A stretch of 64,000 nucleotides of DNA from contig CP166131.1 of assembly GCA_041228345.1 (NCBI GenBank), forward strand, positions 2,287,001 through 2,351,000, read 5' to 3'. This stretch comes from Alphaproteobacteria bacterium LSUCC0396 (GTDB lineage Bacteria > Pseudomonadota > Alphaproteobacteria > Puniceispirillales > Puniceispirillaceae). The notes beneath the pieces were generated by a model. That model was not told the DNA's origin and did no database searches. It saw nothing but the letters and a program-made list of their open reading frames with translations. A program made the translations under genes and the position numbers. The number at the start of each line of letters is the position of its first letter. Position 1 is the stretch's first letter. Below are positions 43,337 to 52,946 of the stretch, one piece after another.

Positions 43337-44530
43337 ATGAATGATTTTAATTATGCTGAGCGGGTAAAAAAGATTAACCCTGCATTCTCTCAAGATCTAA
43401 TTGCTAAAGTACGAGCGTTAAGGGCAGATGGGGTTGAGGTAATTGATTTTTCGGATCAGGGCGCGTCACCTGATGTAGCTCGGCAAGCAGCAATTCAGAA
43501 AATTAATATGTCCTCGGGCTCGAGCTATTCTGACACGCGTGGGTTGTCTGAGTTACGATATGAGATAGCCAGAAAGATGTTGATCGAGCAAAAAATAGAG
43601 GTAAACCCAGAGACTGAAGTCTTGGTAACTGTAGGAGCAAAAGAGGCAATTCTTTCAGCATTGCTTACTCTTGCTGACCATGGGGATGAAGTGTTAGTCG
43701 AAGATCCAGGTTATCTCGGTTTTGAGCCAATAATTCGTTTGGCAGGTGCGAAGCCAATAAGAGTTCCATTAATAAAAGAAAGCGGGTTTCGTTTTCCAGT
43801 GGAGGGCCTACGCCATTATATTACGGCAAGAACAAAGGTTCTACTGCTTTGCAACCCCCATAATCCTGGCGGTTATTGTTTGACCAAAAACGAACTGACT
43901 GAAATTGGAAAAATAGCGAAGGAAAATGGGTTAACCATTTTAGTCGATGAAGCATATGAGCATTTTGTTTTTGATGGACGTAAACACATAAGTTTGGCGA
44001 GCCTTCCAGGTATGGAATCTATCACTATTACAATCCAAACGATGAGCAAAATTTTCAATATGGGTGGGTGGAGAATTGGATGGGCCATTGGGCCAACTCA
44101 TCTTATAAAGAAAATGCATTTGGTTCACACTCACGCGATCACCGCACCGACAACTTTCTCGCAATCAGGTGCGGCTGCTGCTTTGTCAGCGGGCATTGCG
44201 GAAGGCAATCAGCCAATAGCAAATATTGTGGAGCGTTATGAGGCTCAAAGGGATGCTATGATTGAGGGTCTGGCGTCAATCCCAGGGCTTTCGTGTCATG
44301 TCCCACATGGAACTTTTTTTGTATTTCCAAATATTAGCAGGTTTAAAGCTCCACCCAATGGCATTAGTGATTTTCTTCTGGAAATTGGTCATGTTGCCAC
44401 TGTGCCCGGATCAGCTTTTGGGCCGAATGGATCCGAGCATATACGAATGGTTTTTAAGTGCGACAAGGCAACAATTCAAAAGGGTATAGCGCGTATGGCT
44501 GATGCTTTTGGTAAGCTCGAATATCAATAG
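43337..44530 (+). CDS. PLP-dependent class I/II aminotransferase
   Basis: A 397-residue fold-type I enzyme. The Schiff-base lysine is K238 in TMSKIFNMGGWRIGW. Other conserved elements are VTVGAKEAILSALLTL (cofactor phosphate site), LCNPHNPGG near residue 175, and VDEAYEHFVF near 205 with the PLP-contacting Asp and Tyr. It resembles aspartate/aromatic aminotransferases. Inside the transporter/hydantoinase operon it may act on the amino acid released by the hydrolase. Substrate unproven. Confidence 0.88.
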   Translation: MNDFNYAERVKKINPAFSQDLIAKVRALRADGVEVIDFSDQGASPDVARQAAIQKINMSSGSSYSDTRGLSELRYEIARKMLIEQKIEVNPETEVLVTVGAKEAILSALLTLADHGDEVLVEDPGYLGFEPIIRLAGAKPIRVPLIKESGFRFPVEGLRHYITARTKVLLLCNPHNPGGYCLTKNELTEIGKIAKENGLTILVDEAYEHFVFDGRKHISLASLPGMESITITIQTMSKIFNMGGWRIGWAIGPTHLIKKMHLVHTHAITAPTTFSQSGAAAALSAGIAEGNQPIANIVERYEAQRDAMIEGLASIPGLSCHVPHGTFFVFPNISRFKAPPNGISDFLLEIGHVATVPGSAFGPNGSEHIRMVFKCDKATIQKGIARMADAFGKLEYQ

Positions 44531-44570
44531 TCTAGTCACTTAATTTATACTTGATTGGGAAAGAAACTTT

Positions 44571-45284
44571 ATGAACTATGAATTTGATTGGTCTCTCCTT
44601 CTTGAGGAACCTAATTGGAGCTGGGTCATTGAAGGTATTGCTAATACTATTCAATTGTCACTGGTGGCTTGGGGATGCGCTTTAGTTCTTGGTATTTTAA
44701 TAGGCGCAATCCGAATGTCTAAGTCACGCACGCTTCGGTTTATAGGAACTACTTACGTAGAAATCTTTCGAAACATTCCTCTTTTAGTTCAGCTTTTTCT
44801 TTGGTTTTTTGTTTTTCCACTGCTTTTGCCAGATGATTTAATGAGAGCATGGAATAGACTTGATGGAGTTCCTTTTTTAACGGCTTTAATAGGTCTGTCT
44901 CTTTTTACCGCAGCTCGCATAGCGGAACAGATTCGTTCTGGGATTTCTTCAATACCGAAAGGACAGTTTCTCGCAGCTTACTCAACTGGATTAACTGAAG
45001 TGCAGACGTTTCGTCACGTAATAATACCCTACGCATTCAGAGTTATGATACCTGCCATTGCGTCGGAGTTTTTAACTATTTTTAAAAATTCCGCACTTAC
45101 TCTCACCATTGGTGTAGCCGAAGTAACTGGGGCAGCAAAAACTATTGAGGCTTACACCTTTCGGGGTATTGAAGCCTATTCGGCCGCTTCATTGACTTAT
45201 ATGCTTACAACAGCGTCGGTTGTGATTTTTATGGGATGGTTAGAGCATGCACTTCGCATACCTGGCTTAATTGGGAAGCGATAG
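44571..45284 (+). CDS. Amino-acid ABC transporter permease 1 (HisM/HisQ type)
   Basis: A 237-residue permease with about five membrane helices. The cytosolic coupling motif (ISSIPKGQFLAAYSTGLTEVQTFRHVIIPYAFRVMIPAI, residues 121-159) is typical of polar amino acid carriers. It pairs with the next gene to form the membrane channel. Confidence 0.9.
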   Translation: MNYEFDWSLLLEEPNWSWVIEGIANTIQLSLVAWGCALVLGILIGAIRMSKSRTLRFIGTTYVEIFRNIPLLVQLFLWFFVFPLLLPDDLMRAWNRLDGVPFLTALIGLSLFTAARIAEQIRSGISSIPKGQFLAAYSTGLTEVQTFRHVIIPYAFRVMIPAIASEFLTIFKNSALTLTIGVAEVTGAAKTIEAYTFRGIEAYSAASLTYMLTTASVVIFMGWLEHALRIPGLIGKR

Positions 45285-45294
45285 GGCGCTGGGC

Positions 45295-45948
45295 ATGGAT
45301 TTTTCAGTTATAAACGATAATATAGAATTCTTAATGCTGGGTTTGATGCGCAGTTTTCAACTCGCTATATTTACAATTGTCCTGAGTTTAACAATAGCAT
45401 GCTTCATCGCGATTGGACGGGTAAGCAGTAAGCGCTCAATAAGATATCCATCTGCAATATTTGTAAATTTGCTGCGAAGTAATCCACTGATTTTAATTGT
45501 TTTTTGGTTTTTCTTTTTGGTGCCGTTGATTACTGGGAAAACATTGCCCGAGTTTCACACTGTACTTATTGCATTCGTTGTCTTTTTTGCAGCTTATTTT
45601 GCCGAGATTGTGCGCTCTGGCATTCAATCTGTTGGCTCGGCTCAGGTGAAGGCGGCCTTATCAACTGGTTTGACCTATTCTCAGTCCATGCGCTTGATTG
45701 TATTGCCGCAAGCCCTTCGAAACATGCTGCCGGCACTTGTAACCGAATGTGTGATCGTATTTCAGGGCACTACTATCGCTTACGTGATCGGAATGCGGGA
45801 ATTTCTGCACAGCACATCATTAGTTGCTGAACGAACAGTTCGCCCTGTGGAACTCTACCTTTTTGCAGCCCTAGTGTACCTTGTGATTTGTTTTACTGGT
45901 ACCCGTTTGGCTCTTTTTCTTGAAAAAAATAAGGAATTGGCACGATGA
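45295..45948 (+). CDS. Amino-acid ABC transporter permease 2
   Basis: A 217-residue permease from the ATG at 45295 (MDFSVINDN); an in-frame TTG at 45271 is less likely. The coupling motif [39 protein letters not shown] lies near residues 110-148. It overlaps the ATPase gene by four bases, so membrane and ATPase subunits are translationally coupled. Confidence 0.9.
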   Translation: MDFSVINDNIEFLMLGLMRSFQLAIFTIVLSLTIACFIAIGRVSSKRSIRYPSAIFVNLLRSNPLILIVFWFFFLVPLITGKTLPEFHTVLIAFVVFFAAYFAEIVRSGIQSVGSAQVKAALSTGLTYSQSMRLIVLPQALRNMLPALVTECVIVFQGTTIAYVIGMREFLHSTSLVAERTVRPVELYLFAALVYLVICFTGTRLALFLEKNKELAR

Positions 45949-46685
45949 CATTACCTTTGGTTCAGATAAATAATCTATCGCTGCGGTATGGAAACTTTGT
46001 GGCACTAGATGATATCTCGATAGATTTTATGCCTGGAACTTGCGTCGTAATATGTGGCCCCAGTGGCTCTGGGAAAAGTTCATTGCTTCGTTGTGTTAAT
46101 CGACTTGAAGACTTTGGTAAAGGTGACGTTATTTTTGATGGACAAAGTTTAAAATCGGCACACAACATCTCAAAAATTCGGTCGAATATTGGTATGGTTT
46201 TTCAGCATTTTGAACTTTACCCCCACTTATCAGTTATGAACAACATCACCCTCGCACCCCGATATGTAAACGGAATAAATCGTGATGAGGCTGAAGCGAA
46301 AGCCCACAAACTTCTTGAGCGTGTGGGGATATTAGATCAAGCAAACAAATATCCGGACGAACTTTCAGGTGGGCAACAGCAAAGAGCTGCTATTGCTCGA
46401 GCGCTTGCCTTAGAGCCCAAGTTGATGCTTTTTGATGAACCTACATCTGCACTTGATCCGGAAATGATCTCGGAGGTTTTACAGGTAATGCGTGATCTCG
46501 CTCGGAATGGAATGACCATGCTTGTAGTGACACATGAAATGGGATTTGCAAGAGACGTGGCAGATGAAGTTGTCTTTATGGATAAAGGCAAGGTGATCGA
46601 AAGAAACGCAAGCGGTAATTTCTTTGACAATCCGCAATCTGATAGAGCGAAGGAATTTATTGATCGGGTGCTGCAAAAAATCTGA
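45945..46685 (+). CDS. Amino-acid ABC transporter ATP-binding protein (GlnQ type)
   Basis: A 246-residue ATPase with Walker [13 protein letters not shown] near residue 38, Q-loop [14 protein letters not shown], signature [15 protein letters not shown], Walker [14 protein letters not shown] and the switch histidine VTHEMGFA. This is the polar amino acid class. It drives the two preceding permeases with the binding protein at 42289. Confidence 0.93.
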   Translation: MTLPLVQINNLSLRYGNFVALDDISIDFMPGTCVVICGPSGSGKSSLLRCVNRLEDFGKGDVIFDGQSLKSAHNISKIRSNIGMVFQHFELYPHLSVMNNITLAPRYVNGINRDEAEAKAHKLLERVGILDQANKYPDELSGGQQQRAAIARALALEPKLMLFDEPTSALDPEMISEVLQVMRDLARNGMTMLVVTHEMGFARDVADEVVFMDKGKVIERNASGNFFDNPQSDRAKEFIDRVLQKI

Positions 46686-46753
46686 CTTCCTATAGAATAT
46701 TTTCACCATATAAATTAATAAAGTATTGAAAAACAGTATTTTGGGTAAATTTA

Positions 46754-48871
46754 ATGAACCAAGTTATTAAATCAAAAAGTGTTAACAGATATCGTTTAGG
46801 AGTCGATATAGGCGGAACATTTACTGACATAGTTTTAACTAGTGATAGAAGGCCACCATTAGTTAGGAAGATATCTTCAACACCTGAGAACTATGCGTCT
46901 GCGGTTGCCGAAGGTATCGATGCCCTAATAAAGGAAGAGCAAATTAAGCCTGAAGAGATTAGCGATGTTGTGCATGCCACAACGGTAGCGACTAATGCAA
47001 TCTTGGAGGGAAAAGGCGCTCACACTGGTTTAATAACTACGAAAGGTTTTAGAGATGTTCTAGAGTTTAGGAGGGTAAGGTTTCCTGAGCTTTATAATTT
47101 GAGTTATGTAAAGCCTAAACCGCTTGTTGAGCGTCGCGATCGCTTAGAAGTCATTGAGCGTATTTCCGCTGATGGGAGTGTAACGGTCAAATTAGATGAA
47201 ACGTCTGTTGTCAACGCAGCTTCAAAGCTAAAAGAACGAGGGGTAACAGCAGTAGCAATCTGTTTGTTACATTCATACATCAACTCCTCCCATGAGAAAC
47301 GTGTTGAAGAAATCATTCGTGATATTATGCCGACAGGCACTTTTATCTGCAGTTCTTATGATGTTTTGCCAGAAATAAGGGAATATGAAAGAACTAGTAC
47401 AACAGTTGTAAATGCTTATTTGGGCCCTGTTCTAAGTCATTACCTTTTTCAGCTTCGAAAAAAACTAAATGATATAAAAGTATCAAGCCCTCTATACGTG
47501 ATGCAATCTGGCGGCGGACAAATGAGTGATAGTACCGCTATAAACCTGCCAGCTTATTTTGTTGAGTCAGGCCCTGCTGCTGGTGTAGTGGCTGCTGCTG
47601 CTATTGCCAAGCGAGCGGGGTTGGATCAGATCATAACGCTGGATATTGGCGGTACGACCGCTAAAACTGCCATTGTTGAGGGAGGTGAGCCATCTCGTAC
47701 ATCAGAATATGAGGTGGGTGCGGGGGTAAACCTTTCTAGTAAGCTTGTTAAAGGTGCGGGTTATTCAATTAAGCTTCCTTTTATCGACGTATCAGAAATT
47801 GGTGCTGGTGGTGGCAGTGTGGTTTGGTTTGACGAAGGTGGTTTGATGAAGGTAGGGCCTGAGAGCGCGGGTTCTTTTCCGGGGCCGGTTTGCTACGACC
47901 TGGGTGGAGACAAGGTGACGTTGACTGACGCGAATTTGCTACTGGGATACCTGAACCCAACGGGATTGCTTGATGGTAGTATGAAGATAAATCATGAAAA
48001 GGCATTTTTACATGTAAAACAATTAGTTGGAAACCATCTTAACCTATCTGCCATGGATGCCGCTATGGGCGTTTTCACTGTCGCTGTGAATAACATGGTG
48101 AGAGCGGTCAAATCAGTTTCAACTTATCGAGGGCGAGATCCAAGGGAATTCACTCTTGTCGCTTTTGGTGGTAACGGAGCGGTACTAGCAGCAGCGATCG
48201 CTGATGAACTTAATATTACAAAGTTCCTCGTGCCTTCCCGTTCAGGTGTGCTTAGTGCGGCTGGATTGCTTGCTGCCGATACTACTAATGAACGTGTCCG
48301 GTATCTTTTTGGTGTGGTCGGTGACCTGGAAGACGATCTAGTCTTGTCTGCTTTTGATAGTCTTGGGGCAGAGGCGTCAACACAGCTTCTTGAACAAGGT
48401 TTCTCTTCAACTGAGATTTCAATAGGTATGTTTGCAGACCTGAGATACAAGGGGCAAGCATTTGAATTAACAGTGCCGATTGATATTCATACTCCTAAAC
48501 TTACCAACATGATGGCACAACGATTCCATGAAGAACATCAACGCACCTATGGTCATAAGTCGACCGAAGAGCAAGTGGAACTTGTGAGTATTAGGGTGTC
48601 TGCTCGCGTGTCAAAACCAAAAGAAATAACCCTGGAAAGAGGGGAAAGCTCATCAGCTAAGCTTGAGCGTAGAATGGTTAAATTTAAAGCAAATGCTGCC
48701 GTAGAGGAGACCATTATCCTAAAGGGACGAGAACATATTGACAACAAATGTATATTTGGTCCCGCAATTATAGAAGAGTATGACTCCACAATAGTTATTC
48801 CCCCAGATTGGAGAGCTGAGGTTGATGTATCAGGAAACTTGATTGTATCCAAGGGGAAGGGCAAATCATGA
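46754..48871 (+). CDS. hyuA: Hydantoinase/oxoprolinase subunit A (HyuA)
   Basis: A 705-residue subunit of an ATP-dependent cyclic-amide hydrolase. Typical elements are YRLGVDIGGTFTDIVL, ATTVATNAILEGKGAHTGLIT and the later VESGPAAGVVAAAAIAKRAG and LDIGGTTAKTAIVE, which form the actin-like ATP fold. Members act on N-methylhydantoin, 5-oxoproline, or carboxylate ketones (acetone carboxylase). It overlaps hyuB by four bases. With an amino-acid transporter and aminotransferase in the operon, a hydantoin or oxoproline-like substrate is more likely. Confidence 0.85.
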   Translation: MNQVIKSKSVNRYRLGVDIGGTFTDIVLTSDRRPPLVRKISSTPENYASAVAEGIDALIKEEQIKPEEISDVVHATTVATNAILEGKGAHTGLITTKGFRDVLEFRRVRFPELYNLSYVKPKPLVERRDRLEVIERISADGSVTVKLDETSVVNAASKLKERGVTAVAICLLHSYINSSHEKRVEEIIRDIMPTGTFICSSYDVLPEIREYERTSTTVVNAYLGPVLSHYLFQLRKKLNDIKVSSPLYVMQSGGGQMSDSTAINLPAYFVESGPAAGVVAAAAIAKRAGLDQIITLDIGGTTAKTAIVEGGEPSRTSEYEVGAGVNLSSKLVKGAGYSIKLPFIDVSEIGAGGGSVVWFDEGGLMKVGPESAGSFPGPVCYDLGGDKVTLTDANLLLGYLNPTGLLDGSMKINHEKAFLHVKQLVGNHLNLSAMDAAMGVFTVAVNNMVRAVKSVSTYRGRDPREFTLVAFGGNGAVLAAAIADELNITKFLVPSRSGVLSAAGLLAADTTNERVRYLFGVVGDLEDDLVLSAFDSLGAEASTQLLEQGFSSTEISIGMFADLRYKGQAFELTVPIDIHTPKLTNMMAQRFHEEHQRTYGHKSTEEQVELVSIRVSARVSKPKEITLERGESSSAKLERRMVKFKANAAVEETIILKGREHIDNKCIFGPAIIEEYDSTIVIPPDWRAEVDVSGNLIVSKGKGKS

Positions 48872-50688
48872 CTTCAAATGTTGATCCTATTACCTTAGAG
48901 GTTTTTCAAAATGCCCTCGCATCTATTGCAGATGAATTAGCGTTAGTGATCATGAGGTCAGCCTATTCAAATATCGTCCGTGACTCGATGGACTATTCAA
49001 CAGCGGTTTGTGACCACAAAGGGCTTACAATAGCTCAGGGACTTACTACTCCTGTTCATCTTGGTTCCTTTCCACATGCAATGCGAAGTTTAATTGAGGC
49101 TTATGAAGGTAAGATGTCACCGGGCGACATTTTTATTTTCAATGATCCCTATGAAGCTGGCGGTATGCACTTGCCAGATTTTTATGTGATAAAGCCTGTT
49201 TTTGTTCAAGATAGATTAGAGGGCTATGTTGCAACACTTGCTCATCAGATCGATGTTGGCGGAATCGCACCTGGTGGTATGGGAGTTTTCTCACAAGAAA
49301 TATTTCAGGAAGGACTTAGAATTCCAATACTGAAGCTTTTTGACAAAGGTCACGCAAATGAGGCTATCTTCAGTTTAATAAAGATAAATACGCGGATGCC
49401 TGACAGCCTTATGGGGGATCTGCGCGCACAGGTTTCTGCCTGCACCACGGGTGACAAAGGAATGATTTCACTTGTCAATAAGTATGGCGGTGATTCATTT
49501 CGCGAACACTGCGAAGCTCTACACGATTACGCCGAAAAAATTATCCGCAAACAAATTGCTGAACTACCTGATGGCAGGTATGCATATGAGGATTATCTTG
49601 ATGGAGTTGGAGAAAATCCAGAGCCAATAAAATTTTGTGTTTCTGTGAATATTAAAGGAAATCATGTAGAGATTGATTGGACGGGGACATCTCCTCAGGT
49701 CAAAGCAGCGATTAACGGGCCACTGCCAACAACGCACGCAATGTCATACCTTGGCGTTCGCTGTGCAATAGCAACGCAAATGCCAAATTGCGAAGGCTAC
49801 ATGCGTGCCATCTCGGTTACGGCTCCTAAAGGTTCGATTGTTAACCCCTTTGAGCCTGCGGCTTGCGGTGCCAGGGGAATAATATGTTTTAGGATGTTTG
49901 ATACCTTGTTGGGAGCTTTTTCACAAGTTGTGCCTGATCGAATTCCTGCTGCTAATGAGGGTGGATCTACTGCTCCACATATTGCTGGACGTGATATTCA
50001 CAACAAACCATTTATGGTGTCGGGTGGTTTAATGGGTTGTTGGGGCGGTAACGAATCTTGTGATGGAATGGAGGGTATTTCAAACCCTGCCGCTAACCTC
50101 GGCAACACCCCTATCGAACTTTTGGAAAGTCGGCAGCCTATTGAAATTACTAAGTACGCTTTTATCACCAATTCTGGCGGTCCTGGTTCTCAGCGGGGTG
50201 GTGTTGCGCTTGTTCGTGGCTACCGATTATTAGAGGAGGCAGCGGAGCTTGTGGTCCGTTCTGATAGGCGCTCCGTGCCACCTTATGGGCTTGGTGATGG
50301 ATTTCCGGGGACACCGTCTTGGAATGTCATTTATTCCGATGGAAATCAGAAACTTTTACCAGCCTGTCCAATGGAAGCGGTGCCAATGAAAAAGGGTGAT
50401 GAGTTTGTTCACTATCAGGCAGGTGCCGGGGGATATGGTGACCCGTTGAACAGAGATCCTAAAAAGGTGCTACGTGATACCATGAATGAATTATTTAGTT
50501 TGGATTATGCAGCAGAGGTTTACGGTGTGATAATTGAAAACGACCAGGTATCTTCGGAAGAAACGGCTAAAAAAAGGAAAATTTTAAGAGCTGATAAAAG
50601 CCATAAAGTCGCGTACCTGCGGCATTTTCACGAGGCTATAGGTGTCGATTTTTCCAATTGGCAGCCACATTTCATCAACAAAAGCTAA
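48868..50688 (+). CDS. hyuB: Hydantoinase B/oxoprolinase subunit (HyuB)
   Basis: A 606-residue partner of HyuA. The N-terminal motif NVDPITLEVFQNALASIADEL and MRSAYSNIVRDSMDYSTAVCD are characteristic, as are DIFIFNDPYEAGGMHLPD and the C-terminal GGPGSQRGGVALVRGY. The metal- and substrate-binding subunit of the complex. It is the last gene of module 2 and is followed by the partial dispersed repeat and the left arm of att copy 3. Confidence 0.87.
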   Translation: MTSNVDPITLEVFQNALASIADELALVIMRSAYSNIVRDSMDYSTAVCDHKGLTIAQGLTTPVHLGSFPHAMRSLIEAYEGKMSPGDIFIFNDPYEAGGMHLPDFYVIKPVFVQDRLEGYVATLAHQIDVGGIAPGGMGVFSQEIFQEGLRIPILKLFDKGHANEAIFSLIKINTRMPDSLMGDLRAQVSACTTGDKGMISLVNKYGGDSFREHCEALHDYAEKIIRKQIAELPDGRYAYEDYLDGVGENPEPIKFCVSVNIKGNHVEIDWTGTSPQVKAAINGPLPTTHAMSYLGVRCAIATQMPNCEGYMRAISVTAPKGSIVNPFEPAACGARGIICFRMFDTLLGAFSQVVPDRIPAANEGGSTAPHIAGRDIHNKPFMVSGGLMGCWGGNESCDGMEGISNPAANLGNTPIELLESRQPIEITKYAFITNSGGPGSQRGGVALVRGYRLLEEAAELVVRSDRRSVPPYGLGDGFPGTPSWNVIYSDGNQKLLPACPMEAVPMKKGDEFVHYQAGAGGYGDPLNRDPKKVLRDTMNELFSLDYAAEVYGVIIENDQVSSEETAKKRKILRADKSHKVAYLRHFHEAIGVDFSNWQPHFINKS

Positions 50689-50883
50689 TGGTACGATTTC
50701 CAAGAAACTAATTTAAATCGAAAAAATAGAAAGACAGTCTGCCTTACACAGATTCAAGTCATTGATTATGGTTCATTTTTTTGGTTGCACAGGATCTTAC
50801 CCCACATTTTGCCCCACATAAAACCCAGGGTTACTGAGGGCATTTCTAAATCGGATGGATCCGGTGAGGGGCAAAGTATTTTA
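50689..50883. other. End of module 2: non-coding with partial island repeat
   Basis: No gene. GGGTTACTGAGGGCATTTCT at 50828-50847 is identical to 54342-54361, part of the dispersed island repeat. CCCCACATTTTGCCCCACATAA at about 50803-50822 includes two CCCCACAT words. Confidence 0.5.
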
Positions 50884-50960
50884 ATTACACACTTTTTAAC
50901 ACACCTAATTTATGTGCTTGTAAACAACTGAAATCAAATATGAAAAGTTGAAACAGTTTT
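50884..50960. repeat. Left-arm repeat, copy 2 (module 2 end)
   Basis: The 77-bp partner of 40610-40686: same length, no gaps, about eight substitutions. It abuts att copy 3 exactly as copy 1 abuts att copy 2, so modules 1 and 2 share a left-arm type. Confidence 0.7.
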
Positions 50961-51005
50961 ATCATAATCCGCGTGTCGGGGGTTCGAGTCCCTCCTCTGC
51001 TACCA
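50961..51005 (+). repeat. att copy 3: 45-bp duplicate of the tRNA-Met 3' end
   Basis: Matches 35003-35047 with a single difference (T for C at 50998, in the acceptor-stem 3' strand). It separates modules 2 and 3. The preceding base context (CAGTTTT) equals that of att copy 2. Confidence 0.9.
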
Positions 51006-51172
51006 TTTCCCTGGTTAAAATTAGCAATTACATCAGTGCCTTATGGCCAGTCATCACCTCAATGTGATTTCTGTCGATTCTACTGATTCATGCCGTTTTG
51101 TCAAAGTCTGTGTGACTGAGGTGTGACCGGCGTGTGACCAAAGTTGATCGCGTGGGTCCCATGTTCAAGGGA
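51006..51172. repeat. Right-arm repeat, copy 1, with GTGTGAC x3 at 11-bp period
   Basis: A 167-bp sequence that recurs at 54530-54696 without gaps and with about nine differences by eye. GTGTGAC occurs at 51110-51116, 51121-51127 and 51132-51138: one helical turn apart, a pattern of cooperative protein binding sites. It fits integrase or excisionase arm sites. The remaining 140 bases to the next gene show nothing. Confidence 0.7.
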
Positions 51173-51312
51173 AAGACGCCCCCGGTACCTCAAGACAAAC
51201 AGAAGTTTCAAAAATCCGCTAAAGGGACTTTTGATTGTTTTTTAGCTTTCCTAAATCAAGCTATTCTGTCTTGATATGCAAGAGGAATCTGGCGTCAACA
51301 GAGGAACCAAAC

Positions 51313-52077
51313 ATGTTGTCCATTCGTCTTTTATTCACAGCAACCCTTCTTAGTTTGTGCGTAGTAAAAGGATTAGTTGCTGAGCCAATTTTTCACGAAA
51401 AGCATTATCCAAAGGGAGATGGGCCGTTTCCAGCTGTAATTGCACTGCACACTAGCGGTGGGTTCAAGACCGTAAAGCACCTCATTCAACGTTATGTGGA
51501 TGATGGATTCGTGGTCTATGCGCCAGACTTTTTTACGCGACACGACCTAGGTCCGGAGAACCGGATGGAAACGTTCTCAACGTACCGCAAAGTGATCGAG
51601 GGTGAGTTAGATGATATTGTCGAACTCGCTAAGAATGACCCAAAGGTGCAAAAACAAAACGTGTTTGCGGTTGGCTTTTCAAATGGAGGGTTCTGGGCAA
51701 CCTATCTGGCGGGCAAGAAGCGCGTTCGAGCAGCTGCTAGTCACTATGGAGTATGGAAGGCTAAGAAGGGCAAGCTGGATTGGGAAAAACAGCCATATCC
51801 GAAAGACTATGTGACAGGGTCAAGTAACCCTATCCTTGCTCTCCACGGAGCAGATGATAAGACGCAGAAATTGAAATGGGCCGAAGAGGCATGGCGAAAA
51901 ATAAAACGAGTGAACTCAAGTTTTGAGACGCATGTCTACGCTGGTGCTGATCATGCTTGGGATCGACAGGGACATAAGAAGTACGCCTACAACGCTGAAG
52001 TGGACCGAGACTCCCACAAGCGCACCGTTGCCTTCTTTAAGAAGTTCATGAACAAAACAGCGTCTTCTGGTAATTGA
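51313..52077 (+). CDS. Secreted dienelactone-hydrolase-like alpha/beta hydrolase
   Basis: A 254-residue protein from the ATG at 51313 with a signal peptide (about residues 1-23, ending VKGLVAEP). The fold is dienelactone hydrolase: HTSGG oxyanion region, nucleophile in GFSNGGFW (S123, not the Cys of classic dienelactone hydrolases), Asp near 181-182 in HGADD and H214 in GADHAWD. Probably a periplasmic esterase or amidase. It faces the nitrilase/M24 operon convergently in module 3. Confidence 0.8.
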   Translation: MLSIRLLFTATLLSLCVVKGLVAEPIFHEKHYPKGDGPFPAVIALHTSGGFKTVKHLIQRYVDDGFVVYAPDFFTRHDLGPENRMETFSTYRKVIEGELDDIVELAKNDPKVQKQNVFAVGFSNGGFWATYLAGKKRVRAAASHYGVWKAKKGKLDWEKQPYPKDYVTGSSNPILALHGADDKTQKLKWAEEAWRKIKRVNSSFETHVYAGADHAWDRQGHKKYAYNAEVDRDSHKRTVAFFKKFMNKTASSGN

Positions 52078-52139
52078 AATTAACAAAAGCCCACCAGCGT
52101 TAACTGATGGAATTATTGCATGATAGTCTTGCTGGCTGT

Positions 52140-52943
52140 TCACAAGCTATCTGCTAGCACCCAAGGTAATTTTAGCCGATCCGTAAGGTATGGCAAACGC
52201 TCTTTTGCAGCGGCTACAGCAGACTTTTCAATACGAGCATATAACAATTCTGGTTTGTTTCCGGCGCGTACTATGTCTCGACCGTCTGGCGAAACGATAC
52301 AGCTACCGCCAAAAAATTCCATGCCATTCTCATGCCCAGAAGAGTTTGCATAACAAATATATATGCCATTCTCAAAAGCTCGCGTAGGGACAACTTTTTC
52401 AGACACTACGCCCCATTGCGCCCCCAATGCTGTAGGCACTACGACCAGATCAGCGCCCTGCAACGCCATATGTCGCAAGTTTTCGGGAAATTCAAGATCG
52501 TAACAAATCAAGATTCCAACCTTGAAGCCGTCAATATCAAATAATTTGCAAATTTTACCCGGGGTAAAATGATTTCCCTCGAACCCAGGAGGCAGTATGA
52601 GCTTTCGATGATGTCCAATGACTTTTCCACTTTTTTCGATACACTGTGCGCTATTAAAAAGAGCTTGTCCCTGTCGTTCTGAATATCCGTATAGAATTGC
52701 AGTGTCGTGCTTCTGCGCAAGTTTAGCCACTTCCATTGCGAATGGTCCGTCAGAGGATTCTGCATGTTTAGTAACCTTATCACCAATGCAATAGCCACTC
52801 TGGAAAAGTTCTGGAAGCACAACCAGATCATACGGCTGGTTTGCATGCTCAAGCATAGCTTTTGCCAACCAATCCACACGCGCTTGAGGACCAACCAAAC
52901 ACCCAGGACTTTGAATCACCGCAACGTTGAGCTTTTTTGGCAT
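52140..52943 (-). CDS. Carbon-nitrogen hydrolase (nitrilase superfamily amidase)
   Basis: A 267-residue cytosolic amidase with the full catalytic triad of the superfamily: E45 in VVLPELFQSGY, K114 in HHRKLILP and C147 in GILICYDLEFPE. Length and motifs favour an amidase or N-carbamoyl amino-acid hydrolase branch rather than a nitrilase proper. The second gene of a minus-strand operon, three bases after the M24 gene. Substrate unknown. Confidence 0.88.
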   Translation of the reverse strand: MPKKLNVAVIQSPGCLVGPQARVDWLAKAMLEHANQPYDLVVLPELFQSGYCIGDKVTKHAESSDGPFAMEVAKLAQKHDTAILYGYSERQGQALFNSAQCIEKSGKVIGHHRKLILPPGFEGNHFTPGKICKLFDIDGFKVGILICYDLEFPENLRHMALQGADLVVVPTALGAQWGVVSEKVVPTRAFENGIYICYANSSGHENGMEFFGGSCIVSPDGRDIVRAGNKPELLYARIEKSAVAAAKERLPYLTDRLKLPWVLADSL

Positions 52944-52946
52944 TGA

